Of a stretch of 64,000 nt of DNA, positions 16,429 to 25,709 are shown in pieces. A program made the position numbers and the translations under genes. This DNA is from an uncultured Bacteroidia bacterium (GTDB lineage Bacteria > Bacteroidota > Bacteroidia > Bacteroidales > UBA932). The notes under the pieces were generated by a model. That model saw nothing but the letters and a program-made list of their open reading frames with translations, ran no database searches and was not told where the DNA came from. The stretch is taken from the NCBI GenBank assembly GCA_902785785.1, contig CADAAA010000001.1:186001-250000 (forward strand), given 5' to 3'. How positions within the stretch are numbered: position 1 is the first letter of the stretch; each line of letters starts with the position of its first letter.

Positions 16429-16479
16429 GCGGCTGAAGTCGTTGCACTTCCAAGTAGTATTTACCATTATTATCTATCA

Positions 16480-17724
16480 ATGAAAAAGTTTTCAATCATC
16501 GCCCTCATCGCTTCTGTCGCATTGATGAGTGCATGCGGCCCCAAGGACCCGGGTCTCAAGGACGCTTACAAGAACTATTTCAAGATCGGTGTCGCCGTTA
16601 CCGAGCGTAACGTTTCCGACTCCCTCCAGGCAGCCATCATTCTCAAGGAGTTCAACAGCGTCACCGCTGAGAACTGCATGAAACCTGGTGAGATCCACCC
16701 TCAGGCAGGTGTCTGGAACTTCGAGAAGGCAGACATCATCGCTAACTTCTGCCGCGAGCACGGCATTAAGATGCGTGGCCATAACCTTGTGTGGCACAGC
16801 CAGTTCGCAACATGGATGTTCACCAAGCATGACGAGAACGGCAACCCTGTCGTCGAGCTTGACGAGAAGGGTGATACCGTGTGGGTCGAGAGGCCTGCAT
16901 TCGGCCGTTTCGGCGGTTTCCCCGGCTTCGGCGGCCAGCGCCCGCAAGGCGCTCCCGGCGCTCCTGCCGTCCAGATGACCAAGGTCCCCAAGTATGTCGC
17001 AGCCAGCAAGGAGGAGTTCTACGATTCCCTCAGGTCTCACATCAACACCGTGGTCAACCGTTACAAGGATGTCATCTATTGCTGGGACGTCGTCAACGAG
17101 GCTATGAGCGATGCCAACAACATCGATGCTCCGTATGAGGATTCATTCCGCAAGTCGCAGGCATATCAGCTCTGCGGTGACGAATTCATCAAGAACGCTT
17201 TCATCTGGGCTCACGAGGCTGATCCCAATGCCGGTCTGTTCTACAATGATTACAGCGCCTGGACTCCTGCCAAGAGGACCTATATCTACAATATGGTCAA
17301 GAAACTCCAGTCTGAGGGCGCCCCTATCACCGGTATCGGTATGCAGGGCCACTACAACATCTTCGACAACCCTACCCTTGAGGATTTCGAGACGGCCATC
17401 AAGATGTATCTCGAGCTTGTCGATGACATCCAGATCACCGAGTTCGACATCCGTATCAACGAAGAGGCCGGCGGCGGACTCCAGTTCAGCCGTGGCGAGG
17501 GCCAGCAGTATACCGAGGAGATCCAGCAGATGCAGGAGAAGAAGTACAAGGACCTCTTTGAGATCATGCGCAAGTACAAGGACAACATTTCCTGCGTAAC
17601 CTTCTGGAACCTCAGCGACCGTGACTCCTGGCTTGGCGCCAACAACTACCCGCTCCTTTTCGACAGCGAGTATCAGCGCAAGCCTGTCTACTACACAGTC
17701 CGCGACTTCAAGAAGAACAAATAA
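16480..17724 (+). CDS. Endo-1,4-beta-xylanase, glycoside hydrolase family 10, lipoprotein
   Basis: 414 residues from ATG 16480, chosen because the lipoprotein signal MKKFSIIALIASVALMSAC (Cys19) begins there. It cleaves internal beta-1,4 bonds of xylan. GH10 landmarks are ENCMKPGEIHP, GHNLVWHSQ, the acid/base Glu207 in WDVVNEA and the nucleophile Glu321 in ITEFDIR. Between about 115 and 170 there is a Gly/Pro-rich insertion (FGRFGGFPGFGGQRPQGAPG) not part of the usual barrel loop. It probably acts at the cell surface or in the periplasm, alongside the GH3 and GH43 enzymes encoded elsewhere in the window. The gene ends at a shared convergent terminator. Confidence 0.95.
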   Translation: MKKFSIIALIASVALMSACGPKDPGLKDAYKNYFKIGVAVTERNVSDSLQAAIILKEFNSVTAENCMKPGEIHPQAGVWNFEKADIIANFCREHGIKMRGHNLVWHSQFATWMFTKHDENGNPVVELDEKGDTVWVERPAFGRFGGFPGFGGQRPQGAPGAPAVQMTKVPKYVAASKEEFYDSLRSHINTVVNRYKDVIYCWDVVNEAMSDANNIDAPYEDSFRKSQAYQLCGDEFIKNAFIWAHEADPNAGLFYNDYSAWTPAKRTYIYNMVKKLQSEGAPITGIGMQGHYNIFDNPTLEDFETAIKMYLELVDDIQITEFDIRINEEAGGGLQFSRGEGQQYTEEIQQMQEKKYKDLFEIMRKYKDNISCVTFWNLSDRDSWLGANNYPLLFDSEYQRKPVYYTVRDFKKNK

Positions 17725-17744
17725 ACCGCGCAGCGGTACGAACG

Positions 17745-17776
17745 AAAAAAGGCAGCCCGTCAGGCTGTCTTTTTTT
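17745..17776. terminator. Bidirectional terminator between xylanase and K+ channel genes
   Basis: Stem GGCAGCC/GGCTGTC flanked by A6 on the left and T7 on the right can serve both convergent genes. The right part overlaps the last codons of the channel gene. Confidence 0.8.
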
Positions 17777-18530
17777 CGTCTTGTTCAGAGGCTTCCTTTG
17801 CCTTGTTCTTCTCTTCCCTCAGTTCATCAAGGTAGCTGGCAGTAATTACGCCGGAAGGCAACGCGATGATTGCAACTCCGAACAGGGAGGAGAGCATACT
17901 GATGAAATGCCCGACGTCTGTAGTCGGGACCATGTCCCCATACCCGACGGTAGTGAGGGTCACGGTCGCCCAATACAGGGCGTCGAAAAAGTCGGCGAAA
18001 GTCACATTGCCCGTCACTGGGCTGATGTGCGGCTCGACATTGAACATTATCAACGCTGTAAGGAAAACATAGAAAACAGCTATTCCCAGCACACTCAGAA
18101 GGACTCTTCTCTCTTTCCGGATCACGCGGCCGAGAACCTGGAACTTATTGGAATACCGGATGAACTTGAAAAGCCGGAGGATCCTCATCAGCCTGGTTAT
18201 CCTCAAGATCTTGAACCCCCTTCCAATCAGGCTCAGTCCGGGAAGGATTGACAGCAGGTCTATGATCGCCCATCCGGTGAACGGGTAAAGGGCGAACGAC
18301 ATCTCTTTCTTCTGGAGCCTGCAGTCAGCCGTTATCCAGCGCAGGATGTAGTCAATGATAAAGATCGTGACCGTAACTGCCTCAGTGATACGGAAAAGCT
18401 TGTTGTCCTCCACGAACATCAGCGGGATGATGCTCACGGTGATCGCCAGAAGCATCATGATGTCGTATGCCAGACTGGCCTTATCGCCTTCCTTGGAGGG
18501 CTCAATTATCTCGTTGATACGTTTTCTCAT
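17760..18530 (-). CDS. Voltage-gated-like potassium channel (six-TM ion transport protein)
   Basis: 256 residues with six transmembrane helices, an S4-like helix with regularly spaced Arg (GFKILRITRLMRILRLFKFIRYS, about 107-129) and a pore loop carrying the selectivity filter TTVGYGDM. These are the Kv-type features of inner-membrane K+ channels. The cytoplasmic C-terminus is short, charged and helical (DELREEKNKAKEASEQDEKKTA), without an RCK or cyclic-nucleotide domain. It is a single gene with a -7 box at 18586-18593 (minus strand TATATTTG). Confidence 0.9.
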   Translation of the reverse strand: MRKRINEIIEPSKEGDKASLAYDIMMLLAITVSIIPLMFVEDNKLFRITEAVTVTIFIIDYILRWITADCRLQKKEMSFALYPFTGWAIIDLLSILPGLSLIGRGFKILRITRLMRILRLFKFIRYSNKFQVLGRVIRKERRVLLSVLGIAVFYVFLTALIMFNVEPHISPVTGNVTFADFFDALYWATVTLTTVGYGDMVPTTDVGHFISMLSSLFGVAIIALPSGVITASYLDELREEKNKAKEASEQDEKKTA

Positions 18531-18585
18531 GCGATAATCTTTCTGACGTGTGAATCCTTAACTAAAGTGCAAGATCTGATGATAC

Positions 18586-18593
18586 CAAATATA
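18586..18593 (-). promoter_or_regulatory. -7 promoter element of the K+ channel gene
   Basis: The minus strand reads TATATTTG, 55 bp before the ATG. Confidence 0.65.
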
Positions 18594-18621
18594 CGAAAAT
18601 AGTCGCAGTAAACCTAAGGCA

Positions 18622-19023
18622 TTAGGAGATAGCAGATAGTTTTTGGGCGATCAGATGGATTCCATCAATGATCTTCTTTCTCATCGCCGGGCGAGGGGTG
18701 CGATATCCGGTGGAGTAATGGGTAAGTTGTTGCTGGTTGATCCCCGTAGCCTTGGAAATAGCCGATTTCGGCACGAGTCCTTCCGTATAATGGAGAAGTG
18801 CTTTTACGGTCAGATTCCACTCCAATTCCCACTCCCCCTCAAACTCGGCCGGAATGGTTTCACCATCTTCGAGCATTGAATCAATATGCCAATGGAGGGC
18901 TTCTTCCATATTCTTTTTAAGCTCATCAAGAGTGCGGCCGGTGGAGACGCATGCGATATCCTCGTTTGCCGGGGCTGCCGCGAAGTTGTCTGTATAATCT
19001 ACGTTAATTATAATCTTTCCCAT
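18622..19023 (-). CDS. hicB: HicB family antitoxin with C-terminal helix-turn-helix
   Basis: 133 residues. The N-terminal half is the partially degraded RNase-H-like HicB fold (DIACVSTGRTLDELKKNMEEALHWHI) that binds and masks HicA. The C-terminal half contains a helix-turn-helix (LVPKSAISKATGINQQQLTHYSTG) for operator binding. It follows hicA after 40 bp in the same orientation. Together they form a type II toxin-antitoxin module, presumably autorepressed through the HicB DNA-binding domain. Confidence 0.9.
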   Translation of the reverse strand: MGKIIINVDYTDNFAAAPANEDIACVSTGRTLDELKKNMEEALHWHIDSMLEDGETIPAEFEGEWELEWNLTVKALLHYTEGLVPKSAISKATGINQQQLTHYSTGYRTPRPAMRKKIIDGIHLIAQKLSAIS

Positions 19024-19063
19024 AGTGATTGGTGTTGGTTTTCTTTAAAGTTTGACATTTGGT

Positions 19064-19258
19064 TTATTTCCATCCCGCTTGTTTCCAGATACTGTTAAGG
19101 ATTTCCTGTTCAAGTGTAGCCGATGGCCTTTCGTTTACTGTCACCCTCCCTTTCTTTGTCGGGTGTTTGAATTGTCGGTGGCTTCCCTTTTGGCCCGCGA
19201 GGTACCAGCCGTCAGCCAGAAGGAGTTCTATTACCTCATGTACTTTGTAGCGTTTCAT
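19064..19258 (-). CDS. hicA: HicA family mRNA interferase toxin
   Basis: 64 residues of the double-stranded-RNA-binding-like HicA fold, with the active-site pattern GSHRQFKHP containing the catalytic His, preceded by LLLADGWYLAGQK. HicA cleaves mRNA independently of ribosomes and is neutralised by HicB, encoded 40 bp downstream. Length is typical. The upstream 19259-19330 is A+T-rich with a TATCTTTA-like -7 sequence on the minus strand. Confidence 0.92.
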   Translation of the reverse strand: MKRYKVHEVIELLLADGWYLAGQKGSHRQFKHPTKKGRVTVNERPSATLEQEILNSIWKQAGWK

Positions 19259-19366
19259 GGTTCTATCGTTTAGGTGATGTAAAGATATAATAATTTATAA
19301 CAAATTCAAAAGATATTTGAAAAATGTTATATTATTATTTATCTTTTTAGTTTTTTATCTGGCATT

Positions 19367-19490
19367 CCAATACCGACCAGGAGCAAAAACGGCCACCGAG
19401 GGCCGAAAATGCGGCAGATGCGGGATTACAATCCCGCATCTGCCGCGAGAAGCGTCCTGAAATGCCGTTTTTGCTCCTGGTCGGTATTGG
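19367..19490. repeat. Palindromic intergenic repeat, copy R2 (most symmetric)
   Basis: 124 bp. The outer arms CCAATACCGACCAGGAGCAA and the complementary right end are perfect over more than 25 nt, and the core at 19411-19446 is palindromic (GCGGCAGATGCGGGATT / AATCCCGCATCTGCCGC). It ends 3 bp before the stop codon of the EEP nuclease gene, so that gene's transcript would run straight into a long hairpin. Same family as R1 and R3-R5. Confidence 0.93.
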
Positions 19491-19493
19491 CGA

Positions 19494-20564
19494 CTACTTC
19501 TTCTTCTTGTTTTCGGTATCCAGGACGTACTTCAGCTGCTTCTCGATGTACTGGGAGCTGAAATCGACCTTCAGCTCGAGCCAAAGGGGCATGTGGTCGG
19601 ACATCTGGTCGATCCTGTAGTGGCCGCAGAAGTAGTCCTTGGCTTTGTCTCCGGTCCTGGCGACCTTTGTCTTCTGCTCCATCAGGGGGATGTACTCCTC
19701 GTAGTCCTCGTCGCGGTAGACGGACTTGGTGAAGTTGAACGCTCCGGAGCGGACGGTGTCGTCGTCATAGACCTTGATGCCTTCCTCGAGCTTGAGGTTG
19801 AATGCGATCTGGTCATAGTGCTTGACCTCCTTGCCGAAATTGGTGGGGTGTTTCTTGATGGGAGCGGGGATGCAGAAGCCGGTGCTCTCCAGGGCATCCA
19901 TGTATTTGTCGCCGACTTTGGGGATGTTGAAGTCGCCGAGGACGATGTAGCTGGACTCTTCGGCGGTGGCGCGGTCAGAGAGGTAGGAGCCGATGGCTTT
20001 GATCTCGGCCTGCCTGCGTTCGCGGTCGGCCGCCTTGCTTTCCTTACCGTAGAAAATGTGGACGGTGGTGAGGTTGAACTTGAACCATCCGGCCTGGAAG
20101 GCGACGCAGAAAGGCGTGCGCGCGAATTGCATACCCTGGATCAGTTCGGTGTGGGGGAGTACGATCTCTCCGGCGATGTTCTTGAAGCTGACCTTGTTGG
20201 TGTCGTACAGGAATGCGATGCGTTCGCCGTTGCCGCCGTCAGTCGAGTCGGTCACGTCGGTGGCGATGTAGTCCCAGTTCTTTCCAAGGATGCTCTTCAC
20301 CCTTTCCAGTCCCCTCATCTTCTCCTTGACTTCCTGGACGGCGATAAGGTCGAAACGGCTGAGGATCTCAGCGATGTACATGTAACTCTCCTGCTTGCGG
20401 TTGTCGGTGAACTGGCGGATGTTCCAGGTGGCCAGGAGCAGGGAGTTTTCGGAGCTCTTCTGAGGAATCTCCTCGTCGAGTTGCTTGCGCAGCATGATGA
20501 GGTGCTTGATCGTGCGCTTCCTCTCAGTCAGGTCTTTGATGTCTTTCAGGTAGGTGTAAAGCAT
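19494..20564 (-). CDS. Endonuclease/exonuclease/phosphatase (EEP) family protein
   Basis: 356 residues with no signal peptide. EEP superfamily blocks appear in order: ATWNIRQF (about 65), VQEVK with the metal-binding Glu (about 97), TTVHIFYG, GDFNIPK (about 210) and SDHMPLW with the catalytic His near 328. The fold is that of DNase I, exonuclease III and sphingomyelinase phosphodiesterases; substrate is unknown, and a cytoplasmic nuclease is the plain reading. It is a single gene with a minus-strand TATATTTG box at 20598-20605, and its 3' end abuts palindromic repeat R2. Confidence 0.87.
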   Translation of the reverse strand: MLYTYLKDIKDLTERKRTIKHLIMLRKQLDEEIPQKSSENSLLLATWNIRQFTDNRKQESYMYIAEILSRFDLIAVQEVKEKMRGLERVKSILGKNWDYIATDVTDSTDGGNGERIAFLYDTNKVSFKNIAGEIVLPHTELIQGMQFARTPFCVAFQAGWFKFNLTTVHIFYGKESKAADRERRQAEIKAIGSYLSDRATAEESSYIVLGDFNIPKVGDKYMDALESTGFCIPAPIKKHPTNFGKEVKHYDQIAFNLKLEEGIKVYDDDTVRSGAFNFTKSVYRDEDYEEYIPLMEQKTKVARTGDKAKDYFCGHYRIDQMSDHMPLWLELKVDFSSQYIEKQLKYVLDTENKKKK

Positions 20565-20597
20565 AGCGGTTGATGTTTAAGGGGTTAGCGGCTTCAA

Positions 20598-20605
20598 CAA
20601 ATATA
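20598..20605 (-). promoter_or_regulatory. -7 promoter element of the EEP gene
   Basis: The minus strand reads TATATTTG, 33 bp before the ATG. It is divergent from the plus-strand box at 20630. Confidence 0.7.
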
Positions 20606-20629
20606 ATGAAAAAACACAGGAAAAAGTCG

Positions 20630-20637
20630 TACATTTG
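20630..20637 (+). promoter_or_regulatory. -7 promoter element of the SnoaL-like lipoprotein gene
   Basis: TACATTTG matches the consensus. It lies across the start of the longest reading frame (20635), which supports the downstream ATG at 20665 or 20668 as the real start. Confidence 0.7.
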
Positions 20638-20664
20638 AAGGAGAATCAATCAATTCAGTCAGAT

Positions 20665-21759
20665 ATGATGCGCAGAATCCAAATGATCGCACTTGCAGTG
20701 CTGATCCTGCAAGCGTGCGGAACGCCTTCCGGAAATAATAATGATAAAGTTGCGGAGCTTCCTGTCAGGAAACCTTGCAACCTCGAGAGGCTTTACGAGG
20801 GTATGGAGAGAGGGGACATCCTGGAGGATACTCCCGACATGCTTTTCGCGAAAGCGCTTTCTGCAGGGCGCGTCGACGAGGTCGTCGGGCTTTTCCGGGA
20901 GAAGAAGATGTTCTGGGACGAGCTTCCGGCCGTGGATACGCCCTACGGGCGCTTCGAAGGCCTGGAAGGTATCCGGGATTTCGCGGCGGGATTCCTGATG
21001 AAGTTCAAGGCGGACGCCGCGAGCTTTACACCGGTTTTCCAGACCAGGGGCGGCGGCCGCATCGCTCTGGAGGGCGTGTTCAAATTCGTCGTGGACGGTG
21101 AGATCGAGGAGGTGCCTTTCTTCGTGATCGCCGACCTGCGCACTCCTAAGCTGCTGGAGGAGATCCGCATGTACACGCACTACAGCTTCGTCCCCGACCA
21201 GACTCCCTACCGCAAGCCGATCTTCATGCCGGCGCATTACGAGATGGGGGATCCGGGTCTGCTCACGGGCGCGATGCGCGCCTACTACGAGGCGCTGCAT
21301 CACGCTCCTTACTGCGACCCGGACAAGATCCACGCGGCATTCGCCGATGACTGTATCATCGGCGGCTATGACCCGTGGGGAACTCCCATCCCTCCGAAGG
21401 AGGAGATGTCTCGTAACGCGCACCGCTTCGGCTACGGCCTTGCCACTTATATCCCCGCATGCGTGGGAATGCGTTACGAGACCATCATCGACGACGGCAG
21501 GACCTGCGTGATCGAGTGGTGCCACATAGTGTCAAAGCAGGGCCAGCAGGAGCGCAACCGCATAGCGATGTCCGGCTGCAGCGCCTATCAGCGCAATGAC
21601 GAGGGCTATCTTTGCTCGGTGCGTATCAGCGACTACGCCGGACACGAAGGGGAGATTGACTGGACAAAGACGGAAGTGTCCCGGGAGGAGGCTTACTCCA
21701 TCAACCTCGTTGACGAATTCCGTGGCGGTTGTGGCATGAAACCGCAGGAAGAATACTAA
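20665..21759 (+). CDS. Lipoprotein with NTF2/SnoaL-like domains
   Basis: 364 residues from ATG 20665, chosen because the promoter overlaps the earlier ATG and because the lipobox (LILQAC) follows properly. Two alpha+beta segments resemble SnoaL-like/NTF2 folds: about 60-165 (MLFAKALSAGRVDEVVGLFREK.. through FFVIADLRTPKLLEEIRMYTHY) and about 190-345 (MRAYYEALHHAPYCDPDKIHAAFADDCIIGG). Such domains serve as small-molecule isomerases, hydrolases or binding modules; the ligand is unknown. It is a single gene between divergent and downstream promoters. Confidence 0.75.
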   Translation: MMRRIQMIALAVLILQACGTPSGNNNDKVAELPVRKPCNLERLYEGMERGDILEDTPDMLFAKALSAGRVDEVVGLFREKKMFWDELPAVDTPYGRFEGLEGIRDFAAGFLMKFKADAASFTPVFQTRGGGRIALEGVFKFVVDGEIEEVPFFVIADLRTPKLLEEIRMYTHYSFVPDQTPYRKPIFMPAHYEMGDPGLLTGAMRAYYEALHHAPYCDPDKIHAAFADDCIIGGYDPWGTPIPPKEEMSRNAHRFGYGLATYIPACVGMRYETIIDDGRTCVIEWCHIVSKQGQQERNRIAMSGCSAYQRNDEGYLCSVRISDYAGHEGEIDWTKTEVSREEAYSINLVDEFRGGCGMKPQEEY

Positions 21760-21767
21760 AGATTGAT

Positions 21768-21775
21768 TATCTTTG
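21768..21775 (+). promoter_or_regulatory. -7 promoter element of purC-purB
   Basis: TATCTTTG, 22 bp before the purC ATG. Confidence 0.75.
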
Positions 21776-21797
21776 TATGATTTAATCTGTCCATTCA

Positions 21798-22745
21798 ATG
21801 AAAGCAGTAACCAAAACCGATTTCCAGCTTCCCGGCCAGGTGTCGAAGTACACCGGGAAGGTGCGTGACGTCTATAGCATCGACGACAGCTATATCGTGA
21901 TGGTGGCTACGGACCGCATCTCCGCCTTCGACGTAGTCCTGCCCGAGGGTATTCCCTACAAGGGCCAGGTACTCAATCAGATAGCATCCAAGTTCCTCGA
22001 CCTGACCGAGGACATCATCCCCAACTGGAAGATCGCCGAGGTCGATCCCATGGCGACCATAGGCCTGCGCTGCGAGCCTTACAAGGTCGAGATGGTGGTA
22101 CGCGGCTACCTCGCCGGTCACGCATGGCGCGAGTACAAGGCCGGCAAGCGCACGCTCTGCGGCGTCGCGCTGCCTGACGGCCTGCGCGAGAATGACAGGC
22201 TTCCCGAGCCTATCATCACCCCCACCACCAAGGCTGCCGAAGGCCACGACGAGGATATCAGTCGCGAGGAGATTATCGCTCGCGGCATTGTGCCGGCCGA
22301 CGAATACGCCGAGCTAGAGCGTTACACGCTCGCTTTGTTCCAGCGCGGCACCGAGATTGCCGCGAAGCGCGGCCTCATCCTCGTGGACACGAAGTACGAG
22401 TTCGGTCGCAAGGACGGACGCATCATGCTGATGGACGAGATCCATACTCCCGATTCGTCGCGCTATTTCTACGCGGATGGGTACGAGGAGAGGCTGGAGC
22501 GTGGAGAGCGCCAGCGCCAGCTCTCCAAGGAGTTCGTCCGCGAGTGGCTGATGGCTGGCGGCTTCCAGGGGCTCGAGGGACAGAAGGTCCCGGAGATGAC
22601 ACCGGAAGTGGTCTCCGGCATCACCGACCGCTACATCGAGCTCTACGAGCATATTACCGGTGAGAAGTTCGAGCGTGTGGAGTGCGACGACGTCCTCTCC
22701 CGCATCTATGCCAATATCGAGGGATTCATTAAAAAGATGAGGTAA
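21798..22745 (+). CDS. purC: Phosphoribosylaminoimidazole-succinocarboxamide synthase (SAICAR synthetase)
   Basis: 315 residues, the length of the longer (yeast-like) PurC class. It joins CAIR and aspartate with ATP hydrolysis to give SAICAR in purine synthesis. Recognised blocks are [56 protein letters not shown] and [11 protein letters not shown]. One base separates it from purB, so the pair is an operon in which consecutive products act on SAICAR. Confidence 0.97.
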   Translation: MKAVTKTDFQLPGQVSKYTGKVRDVYSIDDSYIVMVATDRISAFDVVLPEGIPYKGQVLNQIASKFLDLTEDIIPNWKIAEVDPMATIGLRCEPYKVEMVVRGYLAGHAWREYKAGKRTLCGVALPDGLRENDRLPEPIITPTTKAAEGHDEDISREEIIARGIVPADEYAELERYTLALFQRGTEIAAKRGLILVDTKYEFGRKDGRIMLMDEIHTPDSSRYFYADGYEERLERGERQRQLSKEFVREWLMAGGFQGLEGQKVPEMTPEVVSGITDRYIELYEHITGEKFERVECDDVLSRIYANIEGFIKKMR

Positions 22746-22746
22746 G

Positions 22747-24039
22747 ATGATCGAGCGTTATTCCAGGAAGATCATGCGGGATGTCTGGACTGAGGAGAAC
22801 AAGTTCGGCGCCTATCTTGAAGTCGAAACCCTGTCCTGCGAGGCTTGGAGCAAGCTGGGCGTCATCCCGGCGGAGGACGTTGAGAAGATCAGGGCAAATG
22901 CGACTTTCAAGGTCGACCGCATAAAGGAGATAGAGGAGCAGACCCGCCACGATGTCGTGGCGTTCACCCGCGCCGTCAGCGAGAGCCTCGGCGAGGAGCG
23001 CAAGTGGGTCCATTACGGTCTGACTTCCACCGACGTTGTGGACACGGCCAACGGCTACCTTATCAAGCAGGCAGATGCGATCCTCCTGAAGGATCTGGAG
23101 GAATTCCTCGAGGTACTGCGCCGCAGGGCGGTGGAGTTCAAGTCCACCCCGTGCATAGGCCGTACGCACGGCATACATGCTGACATCACGAGCTTCGGTC
23201 TTAAGTGGGCCCTGTGGTTCGAGGAGATGAAGCGCAATATCGAGCGTTTCAAGACCGCGGCCGCCGGCGTCGAGGCCGGCAAGATGAGCGGCGCCGTCGG
23301 CAATTTCGCCAACATCCCTCCTTTCATCCAGGACTATGTCTGCGAGAAGCTCGGCATCAATTCCGCCAATATCTCCACGCAGGTGCTGCAGCGCGACCGC
23401 CACGCCTACTATATAGGCACGCTGGCGCTGATCGCATCTACGCTGGAGCAGATGGCCTTCGAGGTCCGCAACCTCCAGCGGACCGAGGTCCGCGAGGTGG
23501 AGGAGGCGTTCCGCAAGGGCCAAAAGGGCTCCAGCGCCATGCCCCACAAGCGCAACCCTATCAGCAGCGAGAATATCTGCGGCTGCGCCCGCGTGATGCG
23601 CGGCTACATGGCGGCGTCGTACGAGAATGTCGCGCTCTGGCACGAGCGGGATATATCCCACTCGTCCACCGAGCGCATCATCCTCCCGGACGCCACCGAG
23701 TTGCTCGACTACATGCTGACCCGTTTCAAGGGCATCCTCGACAATCTCGTGGTCTATCCCGAGACTATGCTTGCCAATATCTACCGCACAAAGGGCGTCA
23801 TTTTCGCGCAGCGTGTCATGAACGCGCTGATCGGCAAGGGCCTCTCGCGCGAACAGGCATACGACACCGTCCAGCCCATCGCGATGAAGGCCTGGACGGA
23901 AGGCTTGGACTATCAGACCCTGCTCAAGGAGTCTGATGCTGTGATGGGGCTCCTTACCGTCGAGGAACTGGAGTCTTGCTTCACTCTCGACTACTACTTC
24001 AAGAACGTCGACTACATCTTCGGACGCGTAGGGATCTAG
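22747..24039 (+). CDS. purB: Adenylosuccinate lyase
   Basis: 430 residues of the fumarase/aspartase superfamily. It splits SAICAR to AICAR plus fumarate and adenylosuccinate to AMP plus fumarate. The signature loop [12 protein letters not shown] carries the catalytic Ser, and the helical core includes [11 protein letters not shown] and a GRTHGIHA catalytic-His block. It follows purC by one base, and the 3' end overlaps the convergent M56 gene by 4 bp. purA, which makes one of its substrates, is encoded about 2.3 kb away on the other strand. Confidence 0.97.
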   Translation: MIERYSRKIMRDVWTEENKFGAYLEVETLSCEAWSKLGVIPAEDVEKIRANATFKVDRIKEIEEQTRHDVVAFTRAVSESLGEERKWVHYGLTSTDVVDTANGYLIKQADAILLKDLEEFLEVLRRRAVEFKSTPCIGRTHGIHADITSFGLKWALWFEEMKRNIERFKTAAAGVEAGKMSGAVGNFANIPPFIQDYVCEKLGINSANISTQVLQRDRHAYYIGTLALIASTLEQMAFEVRNLQRTEVREVEEAFRKGQKGSSAMPHKRNPISSENICGCARVMRGYMAASYENVALWHERDISHSSTERIILPDATELLDYMLTRFKGILDNLVVYPETMLANIYRTKGVIFAQRVMNALIGKGLSREQAYDTVQPIAMKAWTEGLDYQTLLKESDAVMGLLTVEELESCFTLDYYFKNVDYIFGRVGI

Positions 24040-25700
24040 CGTGCGGGACGGTTTTTGGTCTCGGCTTCAAATATCCTGACGGGAACAGCGCGTAGGACAT
24101 CTGCATGTTCTTCGGAGGACAGTGCGTCCAGAGGTTTGTCGTATTTCTCCATGGAATACTCTTCACGGACAATGTCGTATGCGGTCTGGAGGGCGTTCTG
24201 GCATTCCACATATTTGCTGTAGCTTGTCCCGCGGTCGCATTGGAAAGAGTAGACGCACCCTTCCACTTGTCTGATGGTTTCTGCTGCGTCGGCCACGAAC
24301 CGGTCCATTCCGGCTTTTCCGTCCTCAGCGACGACGATTTTTCCTTCCGACGTACTGTAAAGGAGCTTGTCTGCCGAATTGATTCTCACTACGAAGATGT
24401 TTTCCCTCGGGATGCCGGCAAGATTGGGGTCATAGGTCAATCCCGCCTCTTCGGAGGTTTTTGGGGTAGGAGGGAGCACCCTGCTTACATCCGTTGTCTT
24501 TGGGCTGGAATAGATCACCCTCAGCGCCTGGATCTTTCGAAGGGTATTCTTGACATCGTCGACGAACCCGAACGGAGTATCGGATTCAGCCTTGAGCGCC
24601 ACGACATCGAATCCGTCTCCTTTCCATTTCGTCGATACGCTCTCTCCCAAGGCATCACCGAAGCCTGTTTCGATCCCATCGACGAAACAGCGGACTTCTC
24701 CGGCGTCGTCTGTTTTCAGTTCCACGAGGATAACGTTCTTTCCCTCATCGGGGGATTTGGTTTCCGCAGGATTCTCACTAACTTTGTAGTCAGTGACGGT
24801 CTGCGAGTTGCAGGCCAGGCCCGCTGCGACGAGCGGGATGACATAGAGGGCTCTCAGCCCCCGCAATGTCACGCTTTTTGGTTTTGACATCATAGTAATA
24901 CGATTTTTAAGGATACTGTGATTAAAGCTGTTGGTGATGGAGTAGCCGCTCGCACTGACAGCTTTTCTTATTAGTGAGTATTGATATTCCTTGATGTTTG
25001 CACCTTCGCGGAGGACTGCGTCGTCCGCCTCGTATTCGTAGACAGCCCTGAGGTCCGACTTGAGCATCCACATCACGGGGTTGAACCACTGCATGGAGGA
25101 GAGGAGGTCTATGATGAGGAGGTCGCGCGCGTGTCCGAGGCGGATATGCGCGCGCTCGTGCTTAAGTATATGTGTGTTGCCGCTTTCATAGTCTTCCCTT
25201 GAGAGTACGATCCATTTCATCCAGCTGAACGGGGCGATGTCACGGTCTCCGATGACGAGGACCGTACCGTCCTCCTGCAGGAGACTCTCTCCGGAACGGA
25301 TGATGCGGCGGACCTGGACCAGTTCGACCGCTATCCTGATAAGGCAGAATAATATACCGGCGCAGTAAATTATCGCCAGGGCGACGGGCAGCCAGCTGAC
25401 GTAAGGGGTGGCGGCTTCCGGCGCGGCGGCGGCCGCCGCGGTCGCCGCCGGCCCCTGCAGCAAAGCCGGCAGGGCCGGCAAAACCGCCGCCGCGGGCATG
25501 GCCGCCCCCGCCGCCACTTCCACCGTCCGGTGGAAGGTCAGCACGCAGAACGGGAGGATGAATGAGACCAGCACGCTGCCTGTGAGCACGATGCGGTTGA
25601 GCCTGTGAAGTGTTTCACGGCTTAGCAGGACGCGGTAGCAGATATAGAACACCGCTAGCAGCAGCGCCACTTTGGCTTCGTATATGACAAGGTTCAGCAT
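24036..25700 (-). CDS. M56 (BlaR1-type) membrane metallopeptidase with C-terminal extension
   Basis: 554 residues. Transmembrane helices (about 5-22, 37-56, 100-125 and 285-302) surround the zinc site His181-Glu182-x-x-His185 in [12 protein letters not shown], with a later EYEADDAV helix that supplies the third ligand in the family. A long Ala/Pro-rich stretch (about 62-98) separates TM2 and TM3. The periplasmic C-terminal 240 residues hold a segment resembling the ExbD periplasmic fold ([24 protein letters not shown]). Family members sense envelope stress or beta-lactams and inactivate the BlaI repressor, encoded 9 bp upstream in the same operon. The inducing signal is unknown. Confidence 0.88.
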   Translation of the reverse strand: MLNLVIYEAKVALLLAVFYICYRVLLSRETLHRLNRIVLTGSVLVSFILPFCVLTFHRTVEVAAGAAMPAAAVLPALPALLQGPAATAAAAAAPEAATPYVSWLPVALAIIYCAGILFCLIRIAVELVQVRRIIRSGESLLQEDGTVLVIGDRDIAPFSWMKWIVLSREDYESGNTHILKHERAHIRLGHARDLLIIDLLSSMQWFNPVMWMLKSDLRAVYEYEADDAVLREGANIKEYQYSLIRKAVSASGYSITNSFNHSILKNRITMMSKPKSVTLRGLRALYVIPLVAAGLACNSQTVTDYKVSENPAETKSPDEGKNVILVELKTDDAGEVRCFVDGIETGFGDALGESVSTKWKGDGFDVVALKAESDTPFGFVDDVKNTLRKIQALRVIYSSPKTTDVSRVLPPTPKTSEEAGLTYDPNLAGIPRENIFVVRINSADKLLYSTSEGKIVVAEDGKAGMDRFVADAAETIRQVEGCVYSFQCDRGTSYSKYVECQNALQTAYDIVREEYSMEKYDKPLDALSSEEHADVLRAVPVRIFEAETKNRPAR

Positions 25701-25709
25701 GGGGAATGG

